From: Paracoccus haematequi | GTDB lineage: Bacteria; Pseudomonadota; Alphaproteobacteria; Rhodobacterales; Rhodobacteraceae | Direction: 5' to 3' | Assembly (NCBI RefSeq): GCF_900631945.1 | Contig: NZ_UZWE01000019.1 | Location: 54,577 to 118,576, forward strand | DNA: 64,000 nucleotides | Shown here: piece by piece, positions 1 to 8,277 of the stretch | Layout of the letters: every line of letters begins with the position of its first letter | Numbering within the stretch: the stretch's first letter is position 1 | Notes under the pieces: generated by a model | Seen by the model: only the letters and a program-made list of their open reading frames with translations | Database searches by the model: none | What the model was told of the DNA's origin: nothing | Translations under genes and position numbers: made by a program

Positions 1-1
1 G

Positions 2-601
2 GACGCGCTGACCGCCTATAACGACAAGAACGGCACCAATGTCGGGATGCTGACCGAAGGCAAATACGCCTATGACGAGGCGACCAGCCGTGCGGTGATC
101 GAAACGCTGATCGACAAGGGCTATACCACCCGCGAAAAGTCGATGGTCCAGTCCTTCGATTTCGGCAATGTCTTCGCCTACAGCAACCTGCTGCGCGAAT
201 ACGGTGTGGACATGGGCGTGGCCCAGTTGGGCGGCATCGGCAAGGCGGGCGGCCAGTGGACCATCGACGGCGTGCTGGTCAGCCAGGTTGCCGGCCATAT
301 CGACACGCTGGCGGCCAGCTATGGCTCGATCACCAAGGAACTGATCGACTATGCGCATGGCCTGGGCCTCAGCGTCTATGGCTGGACATTCCGCCCCGCT
401 GATCAGGACATGGCCTTCGCGCAACTGAAGGATCTGCTGGACTGGGGCCTGGACGGCATCATCACCGACAACCCCGACTATGCCCGCGCGGTGGTCGATT
501 CGCTTGACCTGGCGCCGGTGCCGCTGCCTGCGGGCCTGCCGCTGATGGCCGCGGGCCTTGGCGCGCTGACCGCGCTGCGCATCCGCCGCCGCCGGGCCTG
601 A
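2..601 (+). CDS. Glycerophosphodiester phosphodiesterase, VPLPA-CTERM anchored (5' partial)
   Basis: The reading frame is open from base 2, so the start codon and the N-terminal catalytic half lie before the window. The visible 199 residues match the C-terminal part of the GDPD TIM barrel, with YGWTFRPADQD followed by DGIITDNPDYA, the usual end of this family. GDPD enzymes hydrolyse glycerophosphodiesters to glycerol-3-phosphate and an alcohol. The last 27 residues form a VPLPA-CTERM tail: the VPLPA motif, a hydrophobic stretch, then the basic end RIRRRRA. Such tails are recognised by an exosortase (XrtD type) and place proteins at the cell surface. The next gene has the same tail. Family assignment is firm; substrate is unknown. 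Confidence 0.85.
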   Translation, partial: DALTAYNDKNGTNVGMLTEGKYAYDEATSRAVIETLIDKGYTTREKSMVQSFDFGNVFAYSNLLREYGVDMGVAQLGGIGKAGGQWTIDGVLVSQVAGHIDTLAASYGSITKELIDYAHGLGLSVYGWTFRPADQDMAFAQLKDLLDWGLDGIITDNPDYARAVVDSLDLAPVPLPAGLPLMAAGLGALTALRIRRRRA

Positions 602-610
602 CCCCCATCG

Positions 611-632
611 GGGCGGTTCGCCGCCGCCCTTT
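611..632 (+). terminator. Hairpin after the GDPD gene
   Basis: GGGCGG (611-616) pairs with CCGCCC (624-629) around a 7-base loop and is followed by TTT. It lies 10 bases after the stop and before the next gene's start, so it is probably a weak terminator or attenuator. Confidence 0.45.
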
Positions 633-652
633 CCCGATTTCACGAGGATACC

Positions 653-1324
653 ATGTTCAACCCGATCCTGCGCGCCGCCGCGCCGCTGCTTGCCCTGGCC
701 GTCCTGTCGGCCCCCGTTTCCGCCGCCAGCGTCATCGTCAACGGCACCTTCGACAACAACACGACCGGCTGGACCGGCAGCTATTCCACCCGGATCGCCG
801 ATCCCTGGATCGACACCGGCAGCTATTACTTTCCCGGCGCGGGTCCGACCCATTCCATCTCTCAGGACTATGCCCTGAGCACCGAGGAGCGCGCCAAGAC
901 CCAGACCGGACGGCTGGGCTATGCCTTCTCGGCCGACATGTTCGGCTGGCACGGGCAGCGAGACTATTCGATCCTGTCGGTGTCCTTCTTCGACAGCGCG
1001 AACACGCTGATGGGCTTTGCCGCGCTGGATACCCGCGACATCTATCCCGACACCGGGATGCCCTGGGATCTGTTCATCTATGCGGGCGGGAAATACTATC
1101 AGGAGCTGACCGGCTTCCTGCCCACCGGCACCACCCTGCTGCGCTTCGCCATCGATTCGGTGCGGGTCGGCGGCGGCACCAACAATGACGGCTATATCGA
1201 CAACGCGTCCTTCGTGCTGACCGACATGCCCGCCCCGGCGCCGGTTCCCCTGCCCGCGACGCTGCCGCTGCTGGCCGCTGGCGTCGTCGGGATGGGCGCG
1301 CTGCGCCGCCGCAAGACCCGCTGA
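653..1324 (+). CDS. VPLPA-CTERM sorting domain protein, predicted surface protein
   Basis: This is a 223-residue exported protein. An N-terminal signal peptide (about residues 1-24, ending PVSA-A) is followed by a beta-rich domain that begins NGTFDNNTTGW and ends with DNASFVL. That framing is common in galactose-binding-like domains of PEP/VPLPA-CTERM proteins. The C terminus is PVPLPATLPLL, a hydrophobic helix and RRRKTR, a VPLPA-CTERM sorting signal for an exosortase that is not in this window. It lies 51 bases after the GDPD gene, with GAGGA just upstream of the ATG. The two are probably co-transcribed or co-regulated. Function beyond surface location is unknown; carbohydrate binding is only a guess from the fold-like framing. 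Confidence 0.8.
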   Translation: MFNPILRAAAPLLALAVLSAPVSAASVIVNGTFDNNTTGWTGSYSTRIADPWIDTGSYYFPGAGPTHSISQDYALSTEERAKTQTGRLGYAFSADMFGWHGQRDYSILSVSFFDSANTLMGFAALDTRDIYPDTGMPWDLFIYAGGKYYQELTGFLPTGTTLLRFAIDSVRVGGGTNNDGYIDNASFVLTDMPAPAPVPLPATLPLLAAGVVGMGALRRRKTR

Positions 1325-1336
1325 CATCAGACAGGT

Positions 1337-1358
1337 CGCGCCCCCATCCGGGGGCGCG
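1337..1358. terminator. Shared bidirectional hairpin between convergent genes
   Basis: A perfect 9-bp stem, CGCGCCCCC (1337-1345) with GGGGGCGCG (1350-1358) around the loop ATCC. It sits between the stop of the VPLPA gene and the stop of dxs, which point at each other. There is no T-tract, so it may act in both directions or by a U-independent route. Confidence 0.6.
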
Positions 1359-1362
1359 GCGT

Positions 1363-3279
1363 TCAGGCGGTCCTGCCCGCCAGTTGCGCGACGCCCATCA
1401 CCTCCAGCACCTTCGCCTCGATATGGGCGGCGTTCAGGGCCGAGGTGTCATACATCGCATAGGGCGCGTCGTGATCGACGAACCGATCCGGCAGCACCAT
1501 CGACCGGAAGCGCAATCCGCTGTCAAAGACCCCCTCATCCGCCAGCAACTGCGCGACATGGCTGCCGAAGCCGCCCACCGCGCCTTCTTCCACTGTGATC
1601 AGCGCGTCATGGCCCGCCGCCAGCCGCAGGATCAGGTCGCGGTCCAGCGGCTTGGCGAAGCGGGCATCCGCGACGGTCGGGGTGATCCCGCGCGCCGCCA
1701 GGGATTCAGAGGCCTTCAACGCCTCGGACAGGCGGGTGCCGAAGGACAGGATGGCGACACCCTTGCCCTGCTGGACGATGCGGCCCTTGCCGATCTCCAG
1801 CACCTGGCCGCGTTCCGGCATCTCGACCCCGGTGCCCTCGCCGCGCGGAAAGCGGAACGCGATGGGACCGCTGTCATGGGCGGCGGCGGTGGCGACCATG
1901 TGCATCAGTTCGGCCTCGTCGGCGGCGGCCATCACCACCATGCCGGGCAGGTTCGCCAGAAAGGCGATGTCATAGGCCCCGGCATGGGTCGGGCCGTCCT
2001 GGCCCACCAGCCCGGCGCGGTCGATGGCGAAGCGCACCGGCAGGTTCTGGACCGCCACGTCATGCACCACCTGATCATAGCCGCGCTGCAAAAAGGTCGA
2101 ATAGATCGCGCAGAAGGGCTTCATCCCGCCCGCCGCCAGCCCCGCCGCGAAGGTCACGGCGTGCTGTTCGGCGATGCCCACGTCGAAGGTCCGGCGCGGG
2201 AAACGCTCGGCGAACTGCTTCAACCCGGTGCCGTCCGGCATGGCGGCGGTGATGCCGACGATCCGGTCGTCGCGCCCGGCCTCGTCGATCAGCGCCCGCG
2301 CAAAGACGGCGGTATAGCTGGGAGCGTTCGATTTCGCCTTGGCCTGGACGCCCGTCACCATGTCGAACTTGGCCGTGGCATGGCCGCGGTCGGCGGCGTT
2401 TTCGGCCGGGGCATAGCCCTTGCCCTTTTTCGTCACGGCATGGATCAGCACCGGCCCGGTGGCGCGCGATTTCACCGTGCGCAGCAGCGGCAGAAGCTGG
2501 TCCAGATCGTGCCCGTCGACCGGGCCGATATAGGAAAAGCCCAGTTCCTCGAACAGCGTGCCGCCGATGGTCATGCCCTTCAGCATTTCCTTGGCCCGGC
2601 GCGCGCCTTCCTGGAAGGGCGGCGGCAGCAGGCCCACGGCGCCCTTGGCGGCGGCCTTCAGATCCTGGAAGGGCGCGCGGCTGTAAAGGCTGGTCAGGTA
2701 TGACGACAGCGCGCCCACCGGCGGGGCGATGGACATCTCGTTGTCGTTCAGGATCACGAACAGCCGCTTGCCCAGATGGCCCGCGTTGTTCAGCGCCTCG
2801 AAGGCCATGCCCGCGCTCATGGCGCCGTCGCCGATCACCGCGACCGCATCGCCCGGATCGCCGCCCAGGTCGCGCGCGACGGCAAAGCCCAGTGCCGCGC
2901 TGATCGAGGTGCTGGAATGGCCCGCCCCGAACGGATCATAAGGGCTTTCCGCGCGCTTGGTGAAGCCCGCCAGACCGCCGCCCATGCGCAGGGTGCGGAT
3001 CCGGTCGCGCCGTCCGGTCAGGATCTTGTGGGGATAGCATTGGTGGCCCACGTCCCAGATGATCTTGTCGCGCGGCGTGTCGAACACCGCATGCAACGCC
3101 ACGGTCAGTTCCACGACGCCAAGGCCCGCGCCCAGATGACCCCCGGTGACGCTGACCGCGCTGATCGTCTCGGATCTCAACTCGTCGGCAAGCTGGCGCA
3201 GTTCCCGATCGCTGAGCGTCTTCATATCCGAGGGCAGCTTGACCCGGTCGAGGATCGGCGTCTTGGTCAGGTCGGTCAT
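1363..3279 (-). CDS. dxs: 1-deoxy-D-xylulose-5-phosphate synthase
   Basis: This 638-residue protein is full length for DXS. DXS condenses pyruvate and glyceraldehyde-3-phosphate with thiamine diphosphate to give DXP, the first step of the MEP isoprenoid pathway and a source for thiamine and pyridoxal. The sequence shows [12 protein letters not shown] and the TPP/Mg motif [18 protein letters not shown] (about residue 150). The central transketolase domain contains [15 protein letters not shown] with the catalytic Glu, and [10 protein letters not shown] follows. It is the last gene of a minus-strand run behind ispA (33-base gap), which links precursor supply with prenyl chain elongation, a common arrangement in Rhodobacteraceae. 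Confidence 0.97.
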   Translation of the reverse strand: MTDLTKTPILDRVKLPSDMKTLSDRELRQLADELRSETISAVSVTGGHLGAGLGVVELTVALHAVFDTPRDKIIWDVGHQCYPHKILTGRRDRIRTLRMGGGLAGFTKRAESPYDPFGAGHSSTSISAALGFAVARDLGGDPGDAVAVIGDGAMSAGMAFEALNNAGHLGKRLFVILNDNEMSIAPPVGALSSYLTSLYSRAPFQDLKAAAKGAVGLLPPPFQEGARRAKEMLKGMTIGGTLFEELGFSYIGPVDGHDLDQLLPLLRTVKSRATGPVLIHAVTKKGKGYAPAENAADRGHATAKFDMVTGVQAKAKSNAPSYTAVFARALIDEAGRDDRIVGITAAMPDGTGLKQFAERFPRRTFDVGIAEQHAVTFAAGLAAGGMKPFCAIYSTFLQRGYDQVVHDVAVQNLPVRFAIDRAGLVGQDGPTHAGAYDIAFLANLPGMVVMAAADEAELMHMVATAAAHDSGPIAFRFPRGEGTGVEMPERGQVLEIGKGRIVQQGKGVAILSFGTRLSEALKASESLAARGITPTVADARFAKPLDRDLILRLAAGHDALITVEEGAVGGFGSHVAQLLADEGVFDSGLRFRSMVLPDRFVDHDAPYAMYDTSALNAAHIEAKVLEVMGVAQLAGRTA

Positions 3280-3312
3280 GGGCTGGCCCTCTCAGGCATC
3301 AGGGGCGGGCGA

Positions 3313-4173
3313 TCAGGTGTCGCGTTCGATAACGAAACGCGCCAGGCGGCGCAAGTTTCCGGCGGCCTCGCCATAGGGCGCCAGGGCGGCATCGGCATCC
3401 GCGGCCAGCCGCGCCGCCGTTGCCCGCGCGCCGTCCAGGCCCAGCAGCGACACGAAGGTGGCCTTTCCCGCCTGGGCGTCCTTGCCGACGCGCTTGCCGG
3501 TCACATCTTCGTTGCCGGTCACGTCCAGGATGTCGTCGGCGATCTGGAAGGCAAGCCCCACCGCATCGGCATAAGCCGCCAGCGGCGCCGGATCGGCATC
3601 GGCGATCAGCGGCCCGGCGATGGCGGCAAAGCGGATCAGCGCGCCGGTCTTGCCGCCCTGCAATTCGGTGATCTGGTCCAGCGTCAGCGGCGTGGCGGCG
3701 GTTTCGGCGGCGATGTCCAAGGCCTGCCCCCACACCATCCCCGCCCCTCCGACCGCCTGCGCGAAAGCCGCGACCAGGCGGCGGGTGGCCGCATCGCCGA
3801 TGGCGGGATCGGCCAGCAGCCCGAAGGCCAGCGATTGCAGCGCGTCGCCCGCCAGGATCGCGGTGGCCTGGGACCATTTCACATGCACCGTTGGCAAGCC
3901 GCGCCGCAGGTCGTCGTCGTCCATCGCGGGCAGGTCGTCATGGACCAGGGAATAGGCGTGCAGCGCCTCGACCGCCGCGGCGACCGGCAGGGCGGCATCG
4001 TCGGAAACGCCGTGCAGGCGGGCGGATTCCATCACCAGAAAGGCCCGGATCCGCTTGCCGCCCGCGCAGGCATAAGCCATCGCGTCTTGCAATTCGCCGG
4101 GCGGCAGGGCGCCGACGGCACGGTCCAGCGCGGCCTGGACCTGCGCCTTTACCCCGTCCAGCCGGTCCTGCAT
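3313..4173 (-). CDS. ispA: Polyprenyl (farnesyl/geranylgeranyl) diphosphate synthase
   Basis: This 286-residue short-chain isoprenyl diphosphate synthase adds isopentenyl diphosphate to allylic diphosphates. Visible motifs are CAGGKRIRAF (GGKR), the first Asp-rich motif VHDDLPAMDDDD and the second QIADDILDVTG. Length and motifs fit IspA-type farnesyl diphosphate synthase; exact product length cannot be read from sequence alone. The ATG at 4173 was chosen because it overlaps the xseB stop as TGATG and because the family begins with this MQDRL-type helix. The frame stays open further upstream, but that part is out-of-frame xseB sequence. Product would feed ubiquinone, carotenoid and undecaprenyl synthesis. 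dxs follows directly. Confidence 0.93.
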   Translation of the reverse strand: MQDRLDGVKAQVQAALDRAVGALPPGELQDAMAYACAGGKRIRAFLVMESARLHGVSDDAALPVAAAVEALHAYSLVHDDLPAMDDDDLRRGLPTVHVKWSQATAILAGDALQSLAFGLLADPAIGDAATRRLVAAFAQAVGGAGMVWGQALDIAAETAATPLTLDQITELQGGKTGALIRFAAIAGPLIADADPAPLAAYADAVGLAFQIADDILDVTGNEDVTGKRVGKDAQAGKATFVSLLGLDGARATAARLAADADAALAPYGEAAGNLRRLARFVIERDT

Positions 4174-4409
4174 CACAGCCCCTCGGCCGGTTCCGTTCCC
4201 GTGGGCTGGCCATTGGCGGCCAGGGTGATCTTTTCCACCCGGTCCTCGGCCTCGCGCAGGCGTTTCTCGCAATGCTGGCGCAGCAAGGCGCCGCGTTCGT
4301 ACAGGCGGATGGATTCGTCCAGCGTCGCGTCGCCGGTTTCCAGCTTGCCGACCGTGGCCTCCAGCTCTTTCATGGCTTCCTCGAAGCTCATGGTCGCGAT
4401 GTCGTTCAT
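4173..4409 (-). CDS. xseB: Exodeoxyribonuclease VII small subunit
   Basis: This 78-residue protein has the XseB pattern: SFEEAMKELEATVGKLETGD, then LDESIRLYERGALLRQHCEKRL, two helices that form a coiled coil. XseB is the small subunit of exonuclease VII, which degrades single-stranded DNA to oligonucleotides; several copies bind each XseA subunit. The start overlaps the upstream deacylase stop (ATGA) and its stop overlaps the ispA start (TGATG), so it is translationally coupled on both sides. xseB next to ispA and dxs is a widespread bacterial arrangement. xseA is not in the window. Confidence 0.93.
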   Translation of the reverse strand: MNDIATMSFEEAMKELEATVGKLETGDATLDESIRLYERGALLRQHCEKRLREAEDRVEKITLAANGQPTGTEPAEGL

Positions 4410-5326
4410 GTTCCGGCCTCCAGCAGCACTTCGACATGGGCGCGGACGGACCGGCCCAAAGCGACCAGATCATAGCCACCTTCCAGGCAGGATACCACCG
4501 GGGCCGACAGATCCGCCGCCATGCCGCAGATCATCCGGGTGACGGCGGCGAAATCGCTGTCATCCCAGTTCAGTTGCGCCAGGGGGTCCGCCGCATGGGC
4601 GTCGAAGCCCGCCGAGACGATCACCAGTTGCGGACCAAACGCGCGACAGCGGGCCAGGATGTCGCGCCAGGCCGCCTGCCCCGCCGCGCCGTCCGATCCG
4701 GGCCGCAGCGGCACGTTCACCACCTGCCCATGCGCGCCGCGTTCCGTGGCCGCCCCCGTGCCGGGATAGAGGGGCATCTGGTGGGTGGACGCAAAGAAGG
4801 CCTGGGATTCGTCCCACAGCAGATCCTGTGTGCCGTTGCCGTGATGCACGTCGAAATCCAGCACCGCCACCCGGTCCAGCCCGTGATGGTCCAGGGCGCG
4901 CCTGGCCGCGATGGCGGCATTGCCGAAGATGCAGAAACCCATCGGCTTTTCACGTTCGGCGTGATGGCCGGGCGGGCGCATGGCGACGAAAGCATTCGCG
5001 GCCTCACCCACCAGCACGGCATCCACGGCGGCAACCGCGCCGCCCACCGCGCGCAGGGCGGCATCCAGGCTGCCGGGCGACAGATGGGTGTCCGCGTCCA
5101 GCATCCGCCAGCCTTCGTCCGGCACGGCGGCGCGGATGCGGTCCAGATAGGATTGCGGGTGGCAGCGCAGGATCTCGGCCTCGTCGGCGCGCGGCGCCTC
5201 GCGCCGGTCCAGGGGCAGGTCGGCAAGCGCGTCCAGAACGGCGGCGTGGCGGGCCACCTGTTCGGGATGGCCGGGCGGGGTGATGTGGCGCTCGGCGTCG
5301 GAATGGGTGAACAGGGCCGTGGTCAT
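4406..5326 (-). CDS. Histone deacetylase family (class II-like) protein
   Basis: This 306-residue member of the HDAC/acetylpolyamine amidohydrolase superfamily hydrolyses N-acyl amides in a Zn-dependent way. The active-site signature is complete: RPPGHHAE (His pair), then LDFDVHHGNGTQD (zinc Asp and His) and the late Asp in VSAGFDAHAADP. The C-terminal CLEGGYDLVALGRSV is also typical. The ATG at 5326 begins MTTALFTH and overlaps the stop of the MFS gene (TGATG). Bacterial relatives act on acetylpolyamines, acetylated proteins or other acyl amides, and the substrate cannot be assigned. It sits between an exporter and xseB in one minus-strand operon. Confidence 0.88.
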   Translation of the reverse strand: MTTALFTHSDAERHITPPGHPEQVARHAAVLDALADLPLDRREAPRADEAEILRCHPQSYLDRIRAAVPDEGWRMLDADTHLSPGSLDAALRAVGGAVAAVDAVLVGEAANAFVAMRPPGHHAEREKPMGFCIFGNAAIAARRALDHHGLDRVAVLDFDVHHGNGTQDLLWDESQAFFASTHQMPLYPGTGAATERGAHGQVVNVPLRPGSDGAAGQAAWRDILARCRAFGPQLVIVSAGFDAHAADPLAQLNWDDSDFAAVTRMICGMAADLSAPVVSCLEGGYDLVALGRSVRAHVEVLLEAGT

Positions 5327-6966
5327 CAGACCTCCATCTTGCCGATCAGGGGCAGGTCGTCCTCGGGTCCGACGCTGTGGCGTTCGATCATGCGGTGGAC
5401 CAGCGGATCGCCCTCGCCCTGATGCAGGGCGCGCAGGGCGACGGTGATTTCGGCATCCGACTTGGTGCGGCGCAGGTTGTGGCGGACGTATTCGTCCCAG
5501 GTGGCGATGTGATAGCTTTCCGACCACAGATCGGGATGTTCCAGATCGCGCAGCAGCGCCCAGTTGCGCGCGCCGTCGCGGCGGCGCACGCCCCGGCGCA
5601 GCTGCATCAGGCGCAGGAATTCGGCCGTGTCCTTCTGCGCGATCCGGTAATCGACCATCACCATGATCGGCCCCGATCGACCCCGCAGATCCAGCCGCAG
5701 CGCCGGTTCGCGGAAGCGGTTGAGCGGCTCCAGATCGGCGGTGCCGAAATCGGGCGCCTTGAACCAGAAGCCGATCACCGCCCCCGCCAGCAGCACGATG
5801 CCGGCCGCCGTCAGCGCATCGCCCAGGCCATGCGCGCCCGCAACGGCGCCCCAGATCCAGGATCCCGCCGCCATGCCGCCGAAGGTCGCCGTCTGATACA
5901 GCGCCAGGGCGCGGGCCACGACCCAGCGAGGCGTCGAAAGCTGCACCGTCACGTTGAACAGCGACAGGGCCAGCACCCAGGACGCCCCGGCAGGCAGCAG
6001 CGCCAGGGCGTGCAGCCAGACGTTCTGGGTCTGGCCCAGTACGACGGCAGACAGGGCAAAACCCGCAAAGGCCATGCGCACGATGTTTTCGTTGTCGAAG
6101 CGTGCCCGGATGCGCGGGTTCAGCGCCGCGCCGACGATGGCGCCCAGACCATAGCAGCCCAGCAATCCGCCGAACAGCATGGATCCCCCCTCGGGGTGGG
6201 CCTTGGCGATCAGCGGCAGCAGCGCCAGCACCGACACGGCGGCGAAACCGAACAGCGCGCCCCGGCCGATCACCTTCATCAGGTTCGGCGACAGGAAGAC
6301 ATAGCGCAGCCCGGCGGCGACAGCGGGCAGGAACGCCTCGGGCGGCGCGGTTCGAGGGGCGATGTTGGGACGCCAGCGCAGCAGCGCGCCCAGAAGCGGG
6401 ATATAGGACAGCGCATTGACCGCAAAGGCCGCAGCCGCGCCGAAAGCCGCGACGATGAAGCCCCCGGCGGCAGGCCCGACGCTGCGCATCAGGTTGAAGC
6501 CGACCGAGTTCAGTGTGACGGCGGCGGGCAAGTCGGCGCGCGGCACCAGATCGCCCATGCTGGCCTGCCAGGGCGGGTTATAGAGCGCCTGCCCCGCCCC
6601 GATCAGGAAAGTGAAGGCCAGCAGCAGCCAGGGCGTCAGCCAGCCCTGCCAGGCGACGACGGCCAGGACCAGCGACACGATGCCCATGAAGCATTGCGCG
6701 AACAGCAGGATCGTCTTGCGGTCGAAGATGTCGGCCAGCGCGCCCGAGGCCAGCGCCAGCAGCATGATCGGCAGCGTGTTGGACGCCTGCACCAGGGCGA
6801 TCAGCGTGGCGCTGTCGGTCAGCTGCGTCATCAGCCAGGCCGCGCCCACCGCCTGGACCAGGCCGCCGAAGTTCGAGACCAGCGTCGCGCTCCACAACAG
6901 GCGGAAGTCGCGGTGGCGGAACGGGGCAAGGGCAGAGGGACGGGGTGGCGGCGGCTGCTGGGTCAC
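5326..6966 (-). CDS. MFS transporter with C-terminal extra domain (MFS_3/EntS-like)
   Basis: This 546-residue membrane protein starts with GTG. The N-terminal HRDFRLLWSATLVSNFGG is the usual entry of the MFS_3 (enterobactin-exporter-like) family. About 400 residues of alternating hydrophobic helices follow. After the last helix (about residue 400) comes a soluble region of about 130 residues with VMVDYRIAQKDTAEFLRLMQ, resembling the ferredoxin-like monooxygenase-type tail found in this family. It is the first gene of the minus-strand operon that runs through the deacylase, xseB, ispA and dxs. It probably exports a small molecule; no substrate is evident. Confidence 0.88.
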   Translation of the reverse strand: MTQQPPPPRPSALAPFRHRDFRLLWSATLVSNFGGLVQAVGAAWLMTQLTDSATLIALVQASNTLPIMLLALASGALADIFDRKTILLFAQCFMGIVSLVLAVVAWQGWLTPWLLLAFTFLIGAGQALYNPPWQASMGDLVPRADLPAAVTLNSVGFNLMRSVGPAAGGFIVAAFGAAAAFAVNALSYIPLLGALLRWRPNIAPRTAPPEAFLPAVAAGLRYVFLSPNLMKVIGRGALFGFAAVSVLALLPLIAKAHPEGGSMLFGGLLGCYGLGAIVGAALNPRIRARFDNENIVRMAFAGFALSAVVLGQTQNVWLHALALLPAGASWVLALSLFNVTVQLSTPRWVVARALALYQTATFGGMAAGSWIWGAVAGAHGLGDALTAAGIVLLAGAVIGFWFKAPDFGTADLEPLNRFREPALRLDLRGRSGPIMVMVDYRIAQKDTAEFLRLMQLRRGVRRRDGARNWALLRDLEHPDLWSESYHIATWDEYVRHNLRRTKSDAEITVALRALHQGEGDPLVHRMIERHSVGPEDDLPLIGKMEV

Positions 6967-7316
6967 GGATACGGTCGCTTCGGGCTTTTCGTCACCCTAG
7001 CCAGCGGCGCGCAAGGGGGCAATGCAGGGCAGGACGACAAGGGCAGACGCGCTTCTTTCCATGGCGATGAAACCAAAACAAACGCGAATTTGTTCCGCCG
7101 TCAGCCGATCTTGATGAGACTGCCGCCCTTTCGCCACAACCCGCGCCCCGCTTCGATCCGGGCTGGGGCGCAAGGCTTGACGACCACTGTCCGTGACGGG
7201 CTGATGAACCCCAGCGCGAATCACCCCCTGCCCCGACGGCACGGGCGATTCACACGAAATATTGGATGCTGCCGGCGCCCGCGACAGGTCGCCGGATGCC
7301 ATGAAGGAACATGATG
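6967..7316. other. Divergent promoter region of 350 bases, no gene seen
   Basis: This gap separates the minus-strand MFS operon from the plus-strand L,D-transpeptidase and should hold both promoters. No credible coding frame or RNA gene is visible. An AT-rich pocket at 7071-7094 contains the inverted repeat AACAAA-N6-TTTGTT (7077-7094), a possible operator. A TTGACG hexamer lies at 7177-7182 but lacks a convincing -10 partner. Confidence 0.5.
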
Positions 7317-8159
7317 ATGCGTCTTGTGACCCTGTTCACGGCGGTCGCCCTGGGGCTTGCCGCATGTGGAAGCAGCCAGCCGGTCACGCTGGCCACTCCC
7401 ACGGTGCCGCCGATCTATCAGGCCCGGACCGATACCGGCCCGAACGGAGAGCCGATCCAGATCCCCGCCGTCCGCGCCGCCTATCTGAACGAGCGCAACC
7501 AGCGCCAGCAGGTCGCCTATAACGGGCCGGAAGCGCCGGGCACCATCGTCGTCGATCCCTATGCCCGCGTGCTGTATCACGTCCAGCCGGGCGGTCAGGC
7601 GATGCGCTATGGCGTGGCCGTGGGCCGGGCGGGCACGGGCTATGCGGGCACCGCGACCATCGCGCGCAAGGCGGCCTGGCCAAGCTGGCGGCCGACCGAC
7701 AACATGATCCGCACCCAGCCCGACCTTTACGCGCAGTTCGCGGGCGGGCTGTCGGGCGGGATGCACAACCCGTTGGGGTCGCGGGCGCTGTATCTCTACG
7801 AAGGCGGGCGCGACACCTATTACCGCATCCATGGCACGATGGATCCGTCCTCGATCGGCAAGGCGACCTCGGCCGGGTGCATCCGGCTGTTCAACCAGGA
7901 CATCATCGACCTGTTTTCGGAAGTCAGCACCGGCACCACGGTCCATGTCCGCACCCAGGCGGAAAGCATCCGCTATGAAGGACCGATGACCGAAACGCCC
8001 GAGGGCTATGTGGTGCCCGCCGGGCAGGCGCCGATGGCCACGGCCTCTCTGGCCCCGGCCACCGCGCAGGTGACCGATCCCTATGCGGTGACGACCGTCG
8101 CCACGCCCTACAGCGCGCCGGTCACGACCGTTTCGCCGGTGGAAAGCGCCGTCCAGTAA
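7317..8159 (+). CDS. L,D-transpeptidase (YkuD family) lipoprotein
   Basis: This protein of about 280 residues begins with a lipoprotein signal (VALGLAACGSS, lipobox LAAC). The YkuD domain ends in the catalytic signature HGTMDPSSIGKATSAGCIRL, with the nucleophilic Cys in SAGCIRL and the upstream His. Such enzymes form 3-3 peptidoglycan crosslinks or attach proteins to the stem peptide, acting in the periplasm. Three ATGs are in tandem (7311, 7314, 7317). GAAGGA at 7303-7308 is best spaced for 7317, so that start is used here; the others add one or two Met residues only. A strong hairpin follows the stop. The Pro/Thr/Val-rich C terminus (about 60 residues) is probably disordered. Confidence 0.9.
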   Translation: MRLVTLFTAVALGLAACGSSQPVTLATPTVPPIYQARTDTGPNGEPIQIPAVRAAYLNERNQRQQVAYNGPEAPGTIVVDPYARVLYHVQPGGQAMRYGVAVGRAGTGYAGTATIARKAAWPSWRPTDNMIRTQPDLYAQFAGGLSGGMHNPLGSRALYLYEGGRDTYYRIHGTMDPSSIGKATSAGCIRLFNQDIIDLFSEVSTGTTVHVRTQAESIRYEGPMTETPEGYVVPAGQAPMATASLAPATAQVTDPYAVTTVATPYSAPVTTVSPVESAVQ

Positions 8160-8182
8160 CGCCGCGCCGCCCCATCCTGCCG

Positions 8183-8209
8183 AAGGCCCCGGTTCGCGCC
8201 GGGGCCTTT
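8183..8209 (+). terminator. Intrinsic terminator of the L,D-transpeptidase gene
   Basis: A perfect 10-bp stem, AAGGCCCCGG (8183-8192) with CCGGGGCCTT (8199-8208) around the loop TTCGCG, followed by TTTC. It lies 23 bases after the stop codon. Confidence 0.8.
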
Positions 8210-8277
8210 CCGTTTGCAAATCGTGGAAATCTTCCGCAAAATCCGCGCGAAATCAGGCCCGCGCCAAGGATGAAGCG

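Noticed and set aside
7177..7205. TTGACG hexamer upstream of the L,D-transpeptidase as a promoter
   Set aside because: No acceptable -10 occurs 16-18 bases downstream, so it cannot be called.
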